A stretch of DNA of 64,000 nt from Nocardia jiangxiensis NBRC 101359 (GTDB lineage: Bacteria; Actinomycetota; Actinomycetes; Mycobacteriales; Mycobacteriaceae). Both the position numbers and the translations under genes were made by a program. The notes under the pieces were generated by a model. It saw only the letters and a program-made list of their open reading frames with translations, did not search any database and had not been told where the DNA came from. Location: the NCBI RefSeq assembly GCF_000308615.1, contig NZ_BAGB01000012.1, forward strand, positions 1-64,000, written 5' to 3'. Shown one piece after another: positions 35,102 to 43,739 of the stretch. How positions within the stretch are numbered: position 1 is the stretch's first letter; each line of letters begins with the position of its first letter.

Positions 35102-35806
35102 ATGCGACGCAAGCTCATGCTCACCGGCGCAATCGTGCTGGTCGTGCTGTTGGCCGCTGGTACCGGTCTGTACGTGCTGATGAACTCCCGCACGTACCAG
35201 GTGGCCGGACGACTGGTGCATCGGGTGGATACCGCTGACAAGGTGGTCGCGCTGACTCTCGACGACGGGCCGTCCGATCGCACCCCCGAGATCCTCGCAA
35301 CGCTCGCCGCCGCGGGCATCCACGCCACCTTCTACCTGATCGGCGACCAGATCGCCGCACACCCCGACCGGGCTGCCGCGATCGCCCGCGCAGGCCACGA
35401 AATCGGCAACCACACCTATCACCACCAGCGGATGGTGCTCATCACCCCCGAGACCGCGCGTGCCGAGGTAGAGCGCACCGACACACAGATCCGGAACATC
35501 GGCTACCCGGGCCCGATCACCTTCCGCCCGCCCAACGGCAAGAAGCTGTTCGCACTGCCGCTGTACCTGTCGCGGCACAACCGGATCACCGTGACCTGGG
35601 ATGTCGAACCCGATTCCGGCAAACATCCGACCACCGACGAGATCGTCGCGGAAACGGTGTCGAAGTCCCGCCCCGGATCGATCATCCTGCTGCACGCGAT
35701 GTATCCGTCGGGCGCGTCGTCACTGGCCGCGATTCCCCGGATCGTCGGTGAATTGCGCGGTCGCGGCTACCGATTCGTCACCGTCTCCGAGTTGATTCGA
35801 CACTGA
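35102..35806 (+). CDS. Membrane-anchored polysaccharide deacetylase (NodB domain)
   Basis: The 234-aa product has an N-terminal signal anchor (LMLTGAIVLVVLLAAGTGLY) and a NodB homology domain. Motif 1 is LTLDDGPSD, with the catalytic and metal-binding Asp. Motif 2 is HEIGNHTYHH, with the zinc histidines. Motif 3 is FRPPNGK and motif 5 is IILLHAMYP. It would remove acetyl or related groups from wall or capsular sugars outside the membrane. The ATG at 35102 lacks a clear ribosome binding site, but upstream residues are not protein-like. Confidence 0.85.
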   Translation: MRRKLMLTGAIVLVVLLAAGTGLYVLMNSRTYQVAGRLVHRVDTADKVVALTLDDGPSDRTPEILATLAAAGIHATFYLIGDQIAAHPDRAAAIARAGHEIGNHTYHHQRMVLITPETARAEVERTDTQIRNIGYPGPITFRPPNGKKLFALPLYLSRHNRITVTWDVEPDSGKHPTTDEIVAETVSKSRPGSIILLHAMYPSGASSLAAIPRIVGELRGRGYRFVTVSELIRH

Positions 35807-35834
35807 ACTCCCGCACACGCGGGCGGCACGGTGC

Positions 35835-36689
35835 TCAGCCGCTGGATTCCGCGGCCCGGCGATACCCCCGAATGGCCGGGTAGGCGAACACGACGATCGC
35901 GCCGAGCGTCCAGGCGAGCGTTTTGAGCAGCGGCACGGTGACCGCGCCGTCCCAGGCCAGGCCGCGCATGGCATCGATGGCGGTACTCATCGGCTGATTC
36001 GCCACCGTGGACTGCATCCAGGTGGGGTAGACCGTGGTGGGCACGAATCCGGAGTTGAAGAACATCAGCAGGGTGTTCACGATCGCGACGATGTTCACCA
36101 GCATCACCCCGCCCGACACCGTGGCCAGCGCGGTCACCAGCACCGCGAACGCCACGCCGAACAGGACCGGGATGGCGATCATCGCCAGCGCGGCCAGCGG
36201 GCCGTTCCAGAACCGGAAACCGATGCAGAACCCGACCACGATCACGAACAACGTGGTGATCAGCACCCGGATCGCCTCGGCCAGCAGACGTCCGGTGAGT
36301 CCGGCCGCCCGGTGCACCGGCATCGTCCACAGCCGGCCCAGCAGCCCGGTGTACTGCTCGTTCTTGAACCCCAGCGCGCTGACCACCGCACCCGACATCG
36401 CCGCGACCAGCGTGATCATCGGCACGGTCCCGTACTCGCTGGGCATACCGGTGGCGGCGGTGATCGAATCGCCCAGCACGACGCGCAGCATCAGCAGCGT
36501 CAGGGCGGGATAGATCAGCGTCTGGATGGTCGTCGCCGGATCGCGCAGCCACACCAGCAGCAGCCGTTTGCACTGAATCAGGCTGTGCTGCACCCACGCT
36601 CCGAACGCGCGCTCGGATTGCGGTGGCACGATCGGCAGCGGGGCCTGCTCGCCGGAGGTCTGCGCGGACTCCATCACAACAACGCTCAT
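35835..36689 (-). CDS. DrrC-like ABC-2 exporter permease
   Basis: The 284-aa product is an ABC-2 family permease with a cytosolic N-terminus, six predicted membrane helices and the family signature ending in GFVPTTVYPTWMQSTVANQP. It is the last gene of a three-gene minus-strand operon. Its ATG 36689 overlaps the stop of the preceding permease (ATGA). The layout ATPase-permease-permease matches DrrABC lipid/antibiotic exporters of actinobacteria. Confidence 0.85.
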   Translation of the reverse strand: MSVVVMESAQTSGEQAPLPIVPPQSERAFGAWVQHSLIQCKRLLLVWLRDPATTIQTLIYPALTLLMLRVVLGDSITAATGMPSEYGTVPMITLVAAMSGAVVSALGFKNEQYTGLLGRLWTMPVHRAAGLTGRLLAEAIRVLITTLFVIVVGFCIGFRFWNGPLAALAMIAIPVLFGVAFAVLVTALATVSGGVMLVNIVAIVNTLLMFFNSGFVPTTVYPTWMQSTVANQPMSTAIDAMRGLAWDGAVTVPLLKTLAWTLGAIVVFAYPAIRGYRRAAESSG

Positions 36690-37498
36690 TCCCGCCTCAT
36701 ACTCGCCCAGATCGCCAGCGGCACGAAGCAGACCGCGAGTCCGCCCAACCACACCAGCGGCATCCACAGCACATGCCAGCTCACTCCGCTCGCGGCCATA
36801 TCCCGCATGGCGAAGGAGAATTGCGAAATCGGCTGATTACGCACGAACGGCCGAATCCACGTCGGAAAGCCGGTCTCCGGGACGAATCCGCAGGAGAGCA
36901 TGCCGAAGATCAATGTGGGCAGCGTCAGCGCCTGGCTCAGCGATTCCGGGCTCTTGGTCAGACAACCCAGCGCATCGGCCCCGATGGCCAGCACCGTGCC
37001 CACGCCGAGCGAGAACGCGCAGAACAGGACCGACTGCCAGACGCCCGAATGCAACCGGAATCCGATCGCGTACCCGAACACCAGCGCGGCGAGCAGCGAG
37101 ATCACCGAGCGCACCAGCCCCGCCGACAGTCGCGACAGCAGCGGGACCATGCGGCCGACCGGCATGGTCTGCATGCGGGTATTCAGGCCGCTGGCCGTTT
37201 CGAACGCCGCGATCTGCGCATTGGACATCATCGTGAACGACATGGTCTGCAGCACGATGATCGGCATCACGAACTGCCCGTAATCGATGCCGCGCACCCG
37301 CATCACCCACCGCAGCGGCAGATAGAACCCGAGCGTGAACACCAGCGGCGTGATCACCGCGACGATCAGTTCGCCCTTGGTGGCCATGGTCCGCACGATC
37401 CGCCCGGTCAAGGCCCGCCACTGCGCGAATCCGGATGGGCGCACCCGGGTCACCCCGGCGAAAAGACCACCATCGGACTCGGTGAGCTGCTGTGTCAC
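36686..37498 (-). CDS. DrrB-like ABC-2 exporter permease
   Basis: The 270-aa permease starts at GTG 37498, which overlaps the ATPase stop (GTGA), and ends overlapping the next permease. It has six predicted membrane helices. The conserved ABC-2 tail reads GFVPETGFPTWIRPFVRNQP, closely parallel to its partner, so the two likely form a heterodimer. Substrate unknown. Proximity to the NRPS-like genes (about 5 kb) suggests, but does not show, a shared product. Confidence 0.85.
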   Translation of the reverse strand: MTQQLTESDGGLFAGVTRVRPSGFAQWRALTGRIVRTMATKGELIVAVITPLVFTLGFYLPLRWVMRVRGIDYGQFVMPIIVLQTMSFTMMSNAQIAAFETASGLNTRMQTMPVGRMVPLLSRLSAGLVRSVISLLAALVFGYAIGFRLHSGVWQSVLFCAFSLGVGTVLAIGADALGCLTKSPESLSQALTLPTLIFGMLSCGFVPETGFPTWIRPFVRNQPISQFSFAMRDMAASGVSWHVLWMPLVWLGGLAVCFVPLAIWASMRRE

Positions 37499-38487
37499 TC
37501 GTGTCCGCCCATATGGCCGGTGATGGAGAGGAACACGTCGTCCAGCGAGGGCCGCCGCAGCCCGATATCGGCCAGTTCGACCCCGCCCGCGTCCAGGCGG
37601 CGCAGCGCCTCGGCCAGGGTGGTCGCCCCCTCGGGCGCGGGGATCGAGATCCGGTCGACTCCGACGGACTGATCGGCGAATTCCTTCGCGATCGACTCGG
37701 GGGCCAGATCGCCCAGCGCCTCGATGGCCATTCCCACCCGCGTGGGATCCAGCGGCACGATCTCGCAGTAGCTGCCGCCGGTCTTCTCCTTGAGCTCGTC
37801 GGCGGTGCCCTCGGCGATCACCGTGCCCCGATCGATGACGATGATGTTGTCGCTGAGCACGTCCGCCTCCTCGAGGTACTGCGTGGTCAGCAACACCGTG
37901 ATGCCCTGGTTCTTCAGCGCGATGACCAGATCCCAGACACCCTGGCGGCTGCGCGGATCCAGACCGGTGGTGGGCTCGTCGAGGAACACCACCTCGGGCC
38001 GCACGACCAGTCCGCACGCGATGTCGACCCGTCGGCGCATACCGCCGGAGTAGCCGCGCACCGCGCGCTTGCCCGCTCCGACCAGGTCGAACTCCTCGAG
38101 CAACGTATCGGCGCGGTCGCGGGCGGCCTTCTTGCCCAACCCCATGAGCCGCCCGAACAACTCCAGGTTCTCGCGGCCGGACAGATTCTCGTCCAACGCG
38201 GCGTACTGGCCGGTCATCATGATCGATCGCCGCACACCGGCCGGATCGCTCAGCACGTCGTGCCCGGCGACCCGGGCCGTGCCCGAATCCGGGCGCAGCA
38301 GCGTGGACAGGATCTTGACCGTGGTGGTCTTCCCCGCGCCGTTGGGTCCCAGGATGCCCAGGACCGAGCCGCGGGCGGCGGTGAAGCTGACGCCCTGCAG
38401 CGCGTGGACATCTCCGAAGGACTTGCGCACGTCGGCGACCAGCACCGCGGTTTCGGGCGGCGACTCTGCGTTGTCCAAGCTCGGCAT
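37495..38487 (-). CDS. DrrA-like ABC exporter ATPase
   Basis: The 330-aa nucleotide-binding subunit has Walker A GPNGAGKTTT, Q-loop MMTGQYAALDENL, signature YSGGMRRRVDIA, Walker B VVFLDEPTTGLD and an H-loop-like LLTTQYLEEAD. The C-terminal RRPSLDDVFLSITGH is typical of the DrrA/CcmA daunorubicin-resistance group. The start is ATG 38487 with GGAGAG six nt upstream; ATG 38568 would add 27 unlike residues. It is first in the operon and translationally coupled to both permeases. Confidence 0.88.
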   Translation of the reverse strand: MPSLDNAESPPETAVLVADVRKSFGDVHALQGVSFTAARGSVLGILGPNGAGKTTTVKILSTLLRPDSGTARVAGHDVLSDPAGVRRSIMMTGQYAALDENLSGRENLELFGRLMGLGKKAARDRADTLLEEFDLVGAGKRAVRGYSGGMRRRVDIACGLVVRPEVVFLDEPTTGLDPRSRQGVWDLVIALKNQGITVLLTTQYLEEADVLSDNIIVIDRGTVIAEGTADELKEKTGGSYCEIVPLDPTRVGMAIEALGDLAPESIAKEFADQSVGVDRISIPAPEGATTLAEALRRLDAGGVELADIGLRRPSLDDVFLSITGHMGGHE

Positions 38488-38881
38488 CGACTCTCCACTA
38501 TGGCCGGGGGCGGCAATCGGATTGTCCGGATCGCCTGTTCGTACGTCCGGTTTGGTGATCCCTTCCACCGGGGGCGATGTTACTGGTTGGAAATGCGAGC
38601 AGGGAGCAGCTGTCTCTTGTTCGGGCGATTGGAATCAAGTGTGTCATTAACTGTGGCGTTACTCACAATTCAGGAAACCGACCGGTACGGCCTTGCTGTC
38701 GTTGCTGGTACGGGGACGAACCGGGCGGTACGGCGCGTGCGACGAAACCTTGTCGCATGGGCCCGGCCGCCCATACGCTGACGGCAAGGGGAAGAGACGG
38801 ACAGTCAGTTGTCTGCGGCAGCCTCGTCCGGTGAGCGAGGCGTCCGGTTGCCGCGGGCTCACGTCGGCGAGAGGTTGACCG
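38488..38881. other. Divergent intergenic region
   Basis: About 390 bp between the exporter operon (leftward) and the aldehyde dehydrogenase (rightward), so both promoters should be here. An inverted repeat ATGGGC-6 nt-GCCCAT lies at 38757-38774, and a GGTACGG motif occurs twice at about 38707 and 38727. No gene was recognised. Confidence 0.35.
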
Positions 38882-40396
38882 ATGGCAGAGTCTGCCCGAG
38901 GTGCGCACAGCGGGCTCGCGGCCCGCTCCCGAGTCCTGACGTCCTTCGACCCGCGCACCGGCGAATCCGTCGGCGATTACGCGGTGATGGGCCAGGTCGA
39001 TCTGACGCGTGCGGTCCGCGCCGCGCGGTCCTCCGAGAAATGGTGGGCGACACTCGGATTCGCCGGGCGTAAACGCTGGTTACTGGACTGGAAGCGGATC
39101 ATCGTCCGGCGCGCGGGCGAACTGGTGGATCTCATCTGCGCCGAAACCGGTAAACCCGAGGCCGATGCGGCCATCGAGGTGATGCAGGCGGTGGAGAATC
39201 TGGACTGGGCCGCGCGCAATGCCGAACGGGCCCTGGGTCGTCGGCGACTGGGCGGGAGCTGGTTCACCCGCAACGAACGCGCCTCGGTCGGCTATCTTCC
39301 ACTCGGCGTGGTGGGCGTGCTGGGCCCGTGGAACAACCCGGTCTACACGCCGATGGGTTCGATCGCCTACGCCATGGCCGCCGGTAACGCCGTGATCTTC
39401 AAGCCCAGCGAACTCACCCCGGGCGTCGGGGTGTGGTTGGCCGAGAGCTGGGCCCGGCTCGCGCCGAATCAGCCTGTGCTGCAGGTGGTCACCGGGGACA
39501 GTTCGACCGGCGCGGCACTGTGCCGGGCGCGGGTGGACAAGATCGCGTACGCGGGTTCGGATGCTGGTGCGCGCGAGGTGATCTCGCTGTGCGCGCAGAC
39601 GATGACACCGGTGGTCGTGGAACGTTTCGGCAAGGGCGCCATGGTCGTTCAGGTCGACGCGAAACTCGACGCCGCCGCCGACGCCGCGGTCTTCGGCGCG
39701 ATGTCCAACGCCGGGCAGAGTCCGGCCGGAATCCAGCGCGCCTATGTCGCCGAATCGGTGTACGAGCCGTTCCTGGAGCGGGTCGCCGCACGTGCGGGAA
39801 AGCTCCGCCCCGGTGGCGACCGTCGCGCCTCCTACGGCCCGATGATCCTCGAGTCGCAGGTGGAAGTGGTGCGGCGGCAGGTCAAGGATGCGGTCGCGCA
39901 GGGCGGGCGGCTGGTGGTCGGTGGTCTGGACTCGATCCGCGAACCCTATGTCGAGCCGATCGTACTGGCCGGCGTGCCCGAGGACTCCCAGGCGATCACC
40001 GGCGAGGCCGCGGGACCGGTGCTGATCGTGAATCCGGTGGCGAGTATGGACGAGGCCGTGGAGCGCATCAACGCCGCCGAACACGGCCTGGCGGTCGCGG
40101 TGTTCACCCGCGACGTGCGGATGGTCCCCGAATTCGCCGAACGCATCAGAACCGGTGTGGTGACGATCAATTCATCGATGGCCTATTCCGGAATCCCGGC
40201 CATGCCCTTCGGCGGCGTCGGCGAATACGGCCAGGGGCACACGCACGGCGAGGCGGGGCTGCGCGAATTCAGCCGCACCCTGTCCATCGCGCAGAAGCGT
40301 TATCGCGGCATGGTCGACCTGACCACGTTCGACCGGCATCCGCGAAATCTGCGCCTGGCCAAGGCCGTCTTCCGGATGCGGCACGGACAGGGCTGA
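38882..40396 (+). CDS. Aldehyde dehydrogenase-family protein lacking the catalytic Cys
   Basis: The 504-aa protein has the full NAD-dependent aldehyde dehydrogenase fold: GVVGVLGPWNNPVYTPMGSI (with the catalytic Asn), IFKPSELTP, VERFGKGAMV (general-base Glu) and MPFGGVGEYGQG near the C-terminus. The active-site motif that should read GQxC is NAGQSPAGIQR: proline stands where the nucleophilic Cys belongs. Ordinary dehydrogenase activity is therefore unlikely unless another residue substitutes. The start ATG has GAGAGG upstream. It is convergent with the double TetR gene, with no obvious operon partner. Confidence 0.82.
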   Translation: MAESARGAHSGLAARSRVLTSFDPRTGESVGDYAVMGQVDLTRAVRAARSSEKWWATLGFAGRKRWLLDWKRIIVRRAGELVDLICAETGKPEADAAIEVMQAVENLDWAARNAERALGRRRLGGSWFTRNERASVGYLPLGVVGVLGPWNNPVYTPMGSIAYAMAAGNAVIFKPSELTPGVGVWLAESWARLAPNQPVLQVVTGDSSTGAALCRARVDKIAYAGSDAGAREVISLCAQTMTPVVVERFGKGAMVVQVDAKLDAAADAAVFGAMSNAGQSPAGIQRAYVAESVYEPFLERVAARAGKLRPGGDRRASYGPMILESQVEVVRRQVKDAVAQGGRLVVGGLDSIREPYVEPIVLAGVPEDSQAITGEAAGPVLIVNPVASMDEAVERINAAEHGLAVAVFTRDVRMVPEFAERIRTGVVTINSSMAYSGIPAMPFGGVGEYGQGHTHGEAGLREFSRTLSIAQKRYRGMVDLTTFDRHPRNLRLAKAVFRMRHGQG

Positions 40397-40402
40397 GGCG
40401 GT

Positions 40403-41635
40403 TCAGCTTTCGGCGGGCGCATTCGGGCCCAGCAGTACCGCGCGCATGAGTTCGTGCACGCGGGCAAGGCTTTCCGGGCGGCGGTCGAAACGCAGGCGGC
40501 GGCCCACGTCGACGACCTGGGCGATGGCGGCGTGCACCCGGAAACGCGCCTCGGCCGGATCGCCGTCGAGCAGGTTCGCCCACTCCAGGACGTTCTGGCG
40601 CTGAATCGCGCGCAGTCGATGTTGTTCGGCCGCAGGCAGATTCGAGAATTCGGCGAAGTAGACCGGGAGGATCTCGGGCATCGCGAAGGTGAGCCGGGCG
40701 AAGCGGTCCGCGATGCGCAGTGCGGCGTCGGCGCGGCTGCTCGCCTCGGCCAGCGCCTCGGAGTTGGCGATCGCGACGCGCTCACCGGTGCGGTGGAAGG
40801 CCGCGGCCAGCAGATCCGATTTGCTCGGGAAGTAGCGGTAGACGCTCGAGGCGTTGATCCCGACGGCCGCGCCGATCTCCTCGATGCTGGCCTCGTGGTA
40901 TCCCTGGCGGCCGAAGATCCGGATCGCCTCGGTCAGTAGCTGTTCGCGTTTGGAACTCAGCGGCAGGCCGCGCACGGGCGTCTCGGGTGCGGGTTGGGTC
41001 GGCGCCGGGGGCAGTTCGGTGCGCAGGATCGACCAGCAGATGTCCTGCAGCAGATCGGTCAGACGGGCGGTGGACAGGGTGGTGCGGTGCAGGGTGATGC
41101 TGCCGATCGCGCCCAGCATGCCGGTGCCGAGCACGTTGATGTCGGCCGGATCGTCGTCGGGGCGCAGTCCGGCGATGGCCGATTCCACCGTCCTGTGCAG
41201 TTCGTCGTAGATCTTCCGGATGCGGTGGCGGTCCTCGGTTTCGAGATACCGGCGCTCCCAGCGGTACAGCCCGCCCTCGCGACGCACGTCGATGGTGTGC
41301 TCGGCCAGCGCGCGGATCTGTGCGGTGAGCCGGGCCTCGGGGTCGAGTGTGGGGTCGTCGGCCGCGTGCGCGGCGTCCAGCAGTAATTGCGCGCCGCCCT
41401 CGGCCGCGGCGACGAGCAGCGCGTACTTGTTCCGGAAGTGCCGGTACAGCGCGGGGCCGGAGATGCCGACCTCCGCCGCGATCTCGTCGACACCGACCGG
41501 GTGGTAGCCGCGCTCGCTGAACGCCTGGGCCGCGACGCGCACGATTTGTGCTTTCCTGTTCTTCGGCCGTCGCCGGACCGTCGTGCCGTCTCCCCGCGCG
41601 GAAGCGAGTCCGGACTCGCTGGGATCCGCGACCAT
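40403..41635 (-). CDS. TetR regulator with two tandem TetR units
   Basis: The 410-aa protein contains two complete TetR DNA-binding domains. The first is at about 28-75 (AFSERGYHPVGVDEIAAEVG then ALYRHFRNKYALL). The second is at about 235-280 (IFGRQGYHEASIEEIGAAVG then SVYRYFPSKSDLL). Each is followed by its own helical ligand half. Such fused double repressors occur in mycolate actinomycetes near lipid-catabolism genes. ATG 41635 has a GGAGAGG ribosome binding site. It is divergent from an enoyl-CoA hydratase, its likely target. Confidence 0.85.
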   Translation of the reverse strand: MVADPSESGLASARGDGTTVRRRPKNRKAQIVRVAAQAFSERGYHPVGVDEIAAEVGISGPALYRHFRNKYALLVAAAEGGAQLLLDAAHAADDPTLDPEARLTAQIRALAEHTIDVRREGGLYRWERRYLETEDRHRIRKIYDELHRTVESAIAGLRPDDDPADINVLGTGMLGAIGSITLHRTTLSTARLTDLLQDICWSILRTELPPAPTQPAPETPVRGLPLSSKREQLLTEAIRIFGRQGYHEASIEEIGAAVGINASSVYRYFPSKSDLLAAAFHRTGERVAIANSEALAEASSRADAALRIADRFARLTFAMPEILPVYFAEFSNLPAAEQHRLRAIQRQNVLEWANLLDGDPAEARFRVHAAIAQVVDVGRRLRFDRRPESLARVHELMRAVLLGPNAPAES

Positions 41636-41693
41636 GCACCTCTCCTTCTCTCACACCGCCGCCTGGTTGACAGCGCCGCACAACTCAACCTAA

Positions 41694-41719
41694 GTTAACC
41701 ACAATTCGCAATGTTAACC
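41694..41719. promoter_or_regulatory. Paired GTTAACC direct repeats between divergent genes
   Basis: GTTAACC occurs at 41694-41700 and again at 41713-41719, two helical turns apart (19 bp), between the double-TetR gene and the hydratase. GTTAAC is itself a palindrome. This spacing suits a regulator with two DNA-binding units on one chain; the assignment is inference. Confidence 0.4.
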
Positions 41720-41767
41720 GTCATTCTCGCGCCGCCGCCAGCGTCGACGGCCTACCTGGGAGTTGTT

Positions 41768-42571
41768 ATGAGCAACGTCGAGCAGACCACCGCCCCGACG
41801 GGCCTGCGTGTCGTCCACGACGGCCGGGTGCTGCGTGTCACCATCGCCAATCCCAAGCGCAAGAACGCCATCAACTACGACACCATGGTCGCGCTCGGTG
41901 ACGCGTTCGAGGCCGTCGTCGAGGATCGCACGGTTCGCGCGATCGTGCTGACCGGCGAGGGCGAGGATTTCTGCACCGGTGCGGATCTGTCCGGCGTGGT
42001 GTCCGAGGCGCAGCGCGGGATCACCCCCGAGATGACCATGGATGCGGCGAACCGACTGGTCAAAGCCATCGTCGACGCGCCGGTGCCGGTGATCGCGCGG
42101 ATTCGCGGCGCGGCGGCGGGCGTCGGCGTGGCGCTGGCCCTGGCCGCGGATCTGACCTACGCGAGCGAGGATGCCTACCTGCTGCTGGCGTTCATCAACA
42201 TCGGCCTGATGCCCGACGGCGGTGCGGCGGCCATGATCGCCGCCGCGGCCGGACGTCCGCTCGCCGCGGAGATGGCGCTGCTGGGTGAGCGGCTGCCGAT
42301 CGCCGACGCGGTCCGCCACGGCCTGGTCACCGGCGTGCTGTCCGCCGAGGAACTCGACGCGAAGGTGGAGGCCGCGGCCGCGAAACTGTCCACCGGCCCG
42401 CGCCGCGCCCTCGAACTCACCAAGAGCGCTCTCAATGCGGCCTCGCTGACCTCGTTGGATGCCGCATTGGCGGCCGAGAAGACCGGGCAGTCCGAACTGC
42501 TCCAGTCGCCCGATTTCATGGAGGGTGCGACCGCCATGCTCACCAAGCGCAAGGCGGTTTTCGCCGAGTAG
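41768..42571 (+). CDS. Enoyl-CoA hydratase/isomerase (crotonase family)
   Basis: The 267-aa crotonase-fold protein would hydrate or isomerise acyl-CoA intermediates in beta-oxidation. It shows NPKRKNAINYDTMVALGDAF, the oxyanion-hole segment CTGADLSG, and IRGAAAGVGVALALAADL. Position INIGLMPDGGAAAMI lacks the paired catalytic Glu set of classical hydratases, so it may be an isomerase-type or specialised member. ATG 41768 has GGGAG seven nt upstream; an upstream in-frame ATG at 41711 overlaps the operator. Confidence 0.85.
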   Translation: MSNVEQTTAPTGLRVVHDGRVLRVTIANPKRKNAINYDTMVALGDAFEAVVEDRTVRAIVLTGEGEDFCTGADLSGVVSEAQRGITPEMTMDAANRLVKAIVDAPVPVIARIRGAAAGVGVALALAADLTYASEDAYLLLAFINIGLMPDGGAAAMIAAAAGRPLAAEMALLGERLPIADAVRHGLVTGVLSAEELDAKVEAAAAKLSTGPRRALELTKSALNAASLTSLDAALAAEKTGQSELLQSPDFMEGATAMLTKRKAVFAE

Positions 42572-42694
42572 TGCGGAACCGGGCGGGGACCGGGGTCAAT
42601 AGGGCCCCGGCCCGCTGTAGCGAAGCGGAAGCCGTGAACACAGCGTGCAACATGCGGATGATGCGTGTCGGCGGGTGGGCGTTACTGTGACTGC

Positions 42695-43723
42695 ATGAAT
42701 TACCTGGTTATCGGGGCAACTGGGTGTATCGGTCGGTATCTCGTCCCAGAGTTGCTGAAACATAGCGGTGATATTCATGTCGTGGTGCGGCCCGGGGCCG
42801 ACCCGGCGTACCGGTTCGATCGGTGTGCGCGGGAGTGGGGTGCGGGCGAGCGGGTTCGACGGGTGCGCGGGGATCTGGGCGCGCCCGCACTGGGCCTGGA
42901 TCCCGGTTGGATTGCCGCGCACCGTGGTTCGATCGACCATGTGATTCACCTGGCCGTCGGCTACGACGCGGCCGGGCTCGGTGCGGGGACCGGCAACGTG
43001 GTGGATCTCGCCGAGCGGCTGGAAGCCGGTGCGCTGCACCACATGTCGACCGTGGAGGTGGCCGGGACGGCGAAGGGGCTGTTCGGCGAGGACATGTTCG
43101 ACGTGGGGCAGGTGCTGCCCACCGCGCCGCAGCGGGCGGCCTTCGAGGCCGAGCGCGTCGTGCGCGAACGTTCGGCGGTGCCCTGGCACATCTATCGGCC
43201 CTCGATCGTGGTCGGCCACTCCCGCACCGGCGAGATCGATCGGATCACCGGGCCGTACTACTTCTTCCGGCTGCTGCGGATGGCCGCCCAGTTACCGCGA
43301 ATCCTGCCGCTGCTGGTGCCCAAACTGGGCGAAACCAACATGGTGCCAGTGGATTTCGTCGTCCGGGCGCTGGGGCACATCGTTCATCGGCCGGTCACCG
43401 GCGGGACCACCTATCACCTGGTCGACCCGCGTCGTCAGAGTGCCGCCGACGTGCTCAATCTGTTCGCGCAGGAGGCGGGCGCTCCCCGATTGGTGGAGGT
43501 CATGCCCCGGCAGACCCTGGACATGATGGTGCGGCTGCCGGGCGTCGGCGCGGTGCTGCCGCATCTGGGTGTGCCGCGAGAAGTGCTCGAGCAGAACGAA
43601 TTCGGCTGCTGGTTCGACTGCCGCAATACGACTGCCGCGTTGGCGGGCACCGATATTCGCGTTCCGCCGCTGGCGGGTTACGCGCCGGTCATCTGGAAGT
43701 ACTGGATCGAGAACTGGGTGTGA
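42695..43723 (+). CDS. Extended SDR/NAD-dependent epimerase-like oxidoreductase
   Basis: The 342-aa protein starts with the Rossmann motif VIGATGCIGRYLVPELL. It belongs to the extended SDR/male-sterility-like group (NAD-binding 4). STVEVAGTAKG holds the conserved Ser region, and the substrate part contains VPWHIYRPSIVVGHS. The usual Tyr-x-x-x-Lys pair is not obvious, so the catalytic class is uncertain (reductase, epimerase or atypical). It is convergent with the lycopene cyclase gene. Confidence 0.7.
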   Translation: MNYLVIGATGCIGRYLVPELLKHSGDIHVVVRPGADPAYRFDRCAREWGAGERVRRVRGDLGAPALGLDPGWIAAHRGSIDHVIHLAVGYDAAGLGAGTGNVVDLAERLEAGALHHMSTVEVAGTAKGLFGEDMFDVGQVLPTAPQRAAFEAERVVRERSAVPWHIYRPSIVVGHSRTGEIDRITGPYYFFRLLRMAAQLPRILPLLVPKLGETNMVPVDFVVRALGHIVHRPVTGGTTYHLVDPRRQSAADVLNLFAQEAGAPRLVEVMPRQTLDMMVRLPGVGAVLPHLGVPREVLEQNEFGCWFDCRNTTAALAGTDIRVPPLAGYAPVIWKYWIENWV

Positions 43724-43739
43724 GTCGCGGGCAAGGGCT

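Noticed and set aside
35835..38487. DrrABC-like exporter as the dedicated transporter of the NRPS product
   Set aside because: It lies on the opposite strand about 3.3 kb beyond the NRPS end with unrelated genes between, and the NRPS probably makes no product; the link is not supported.
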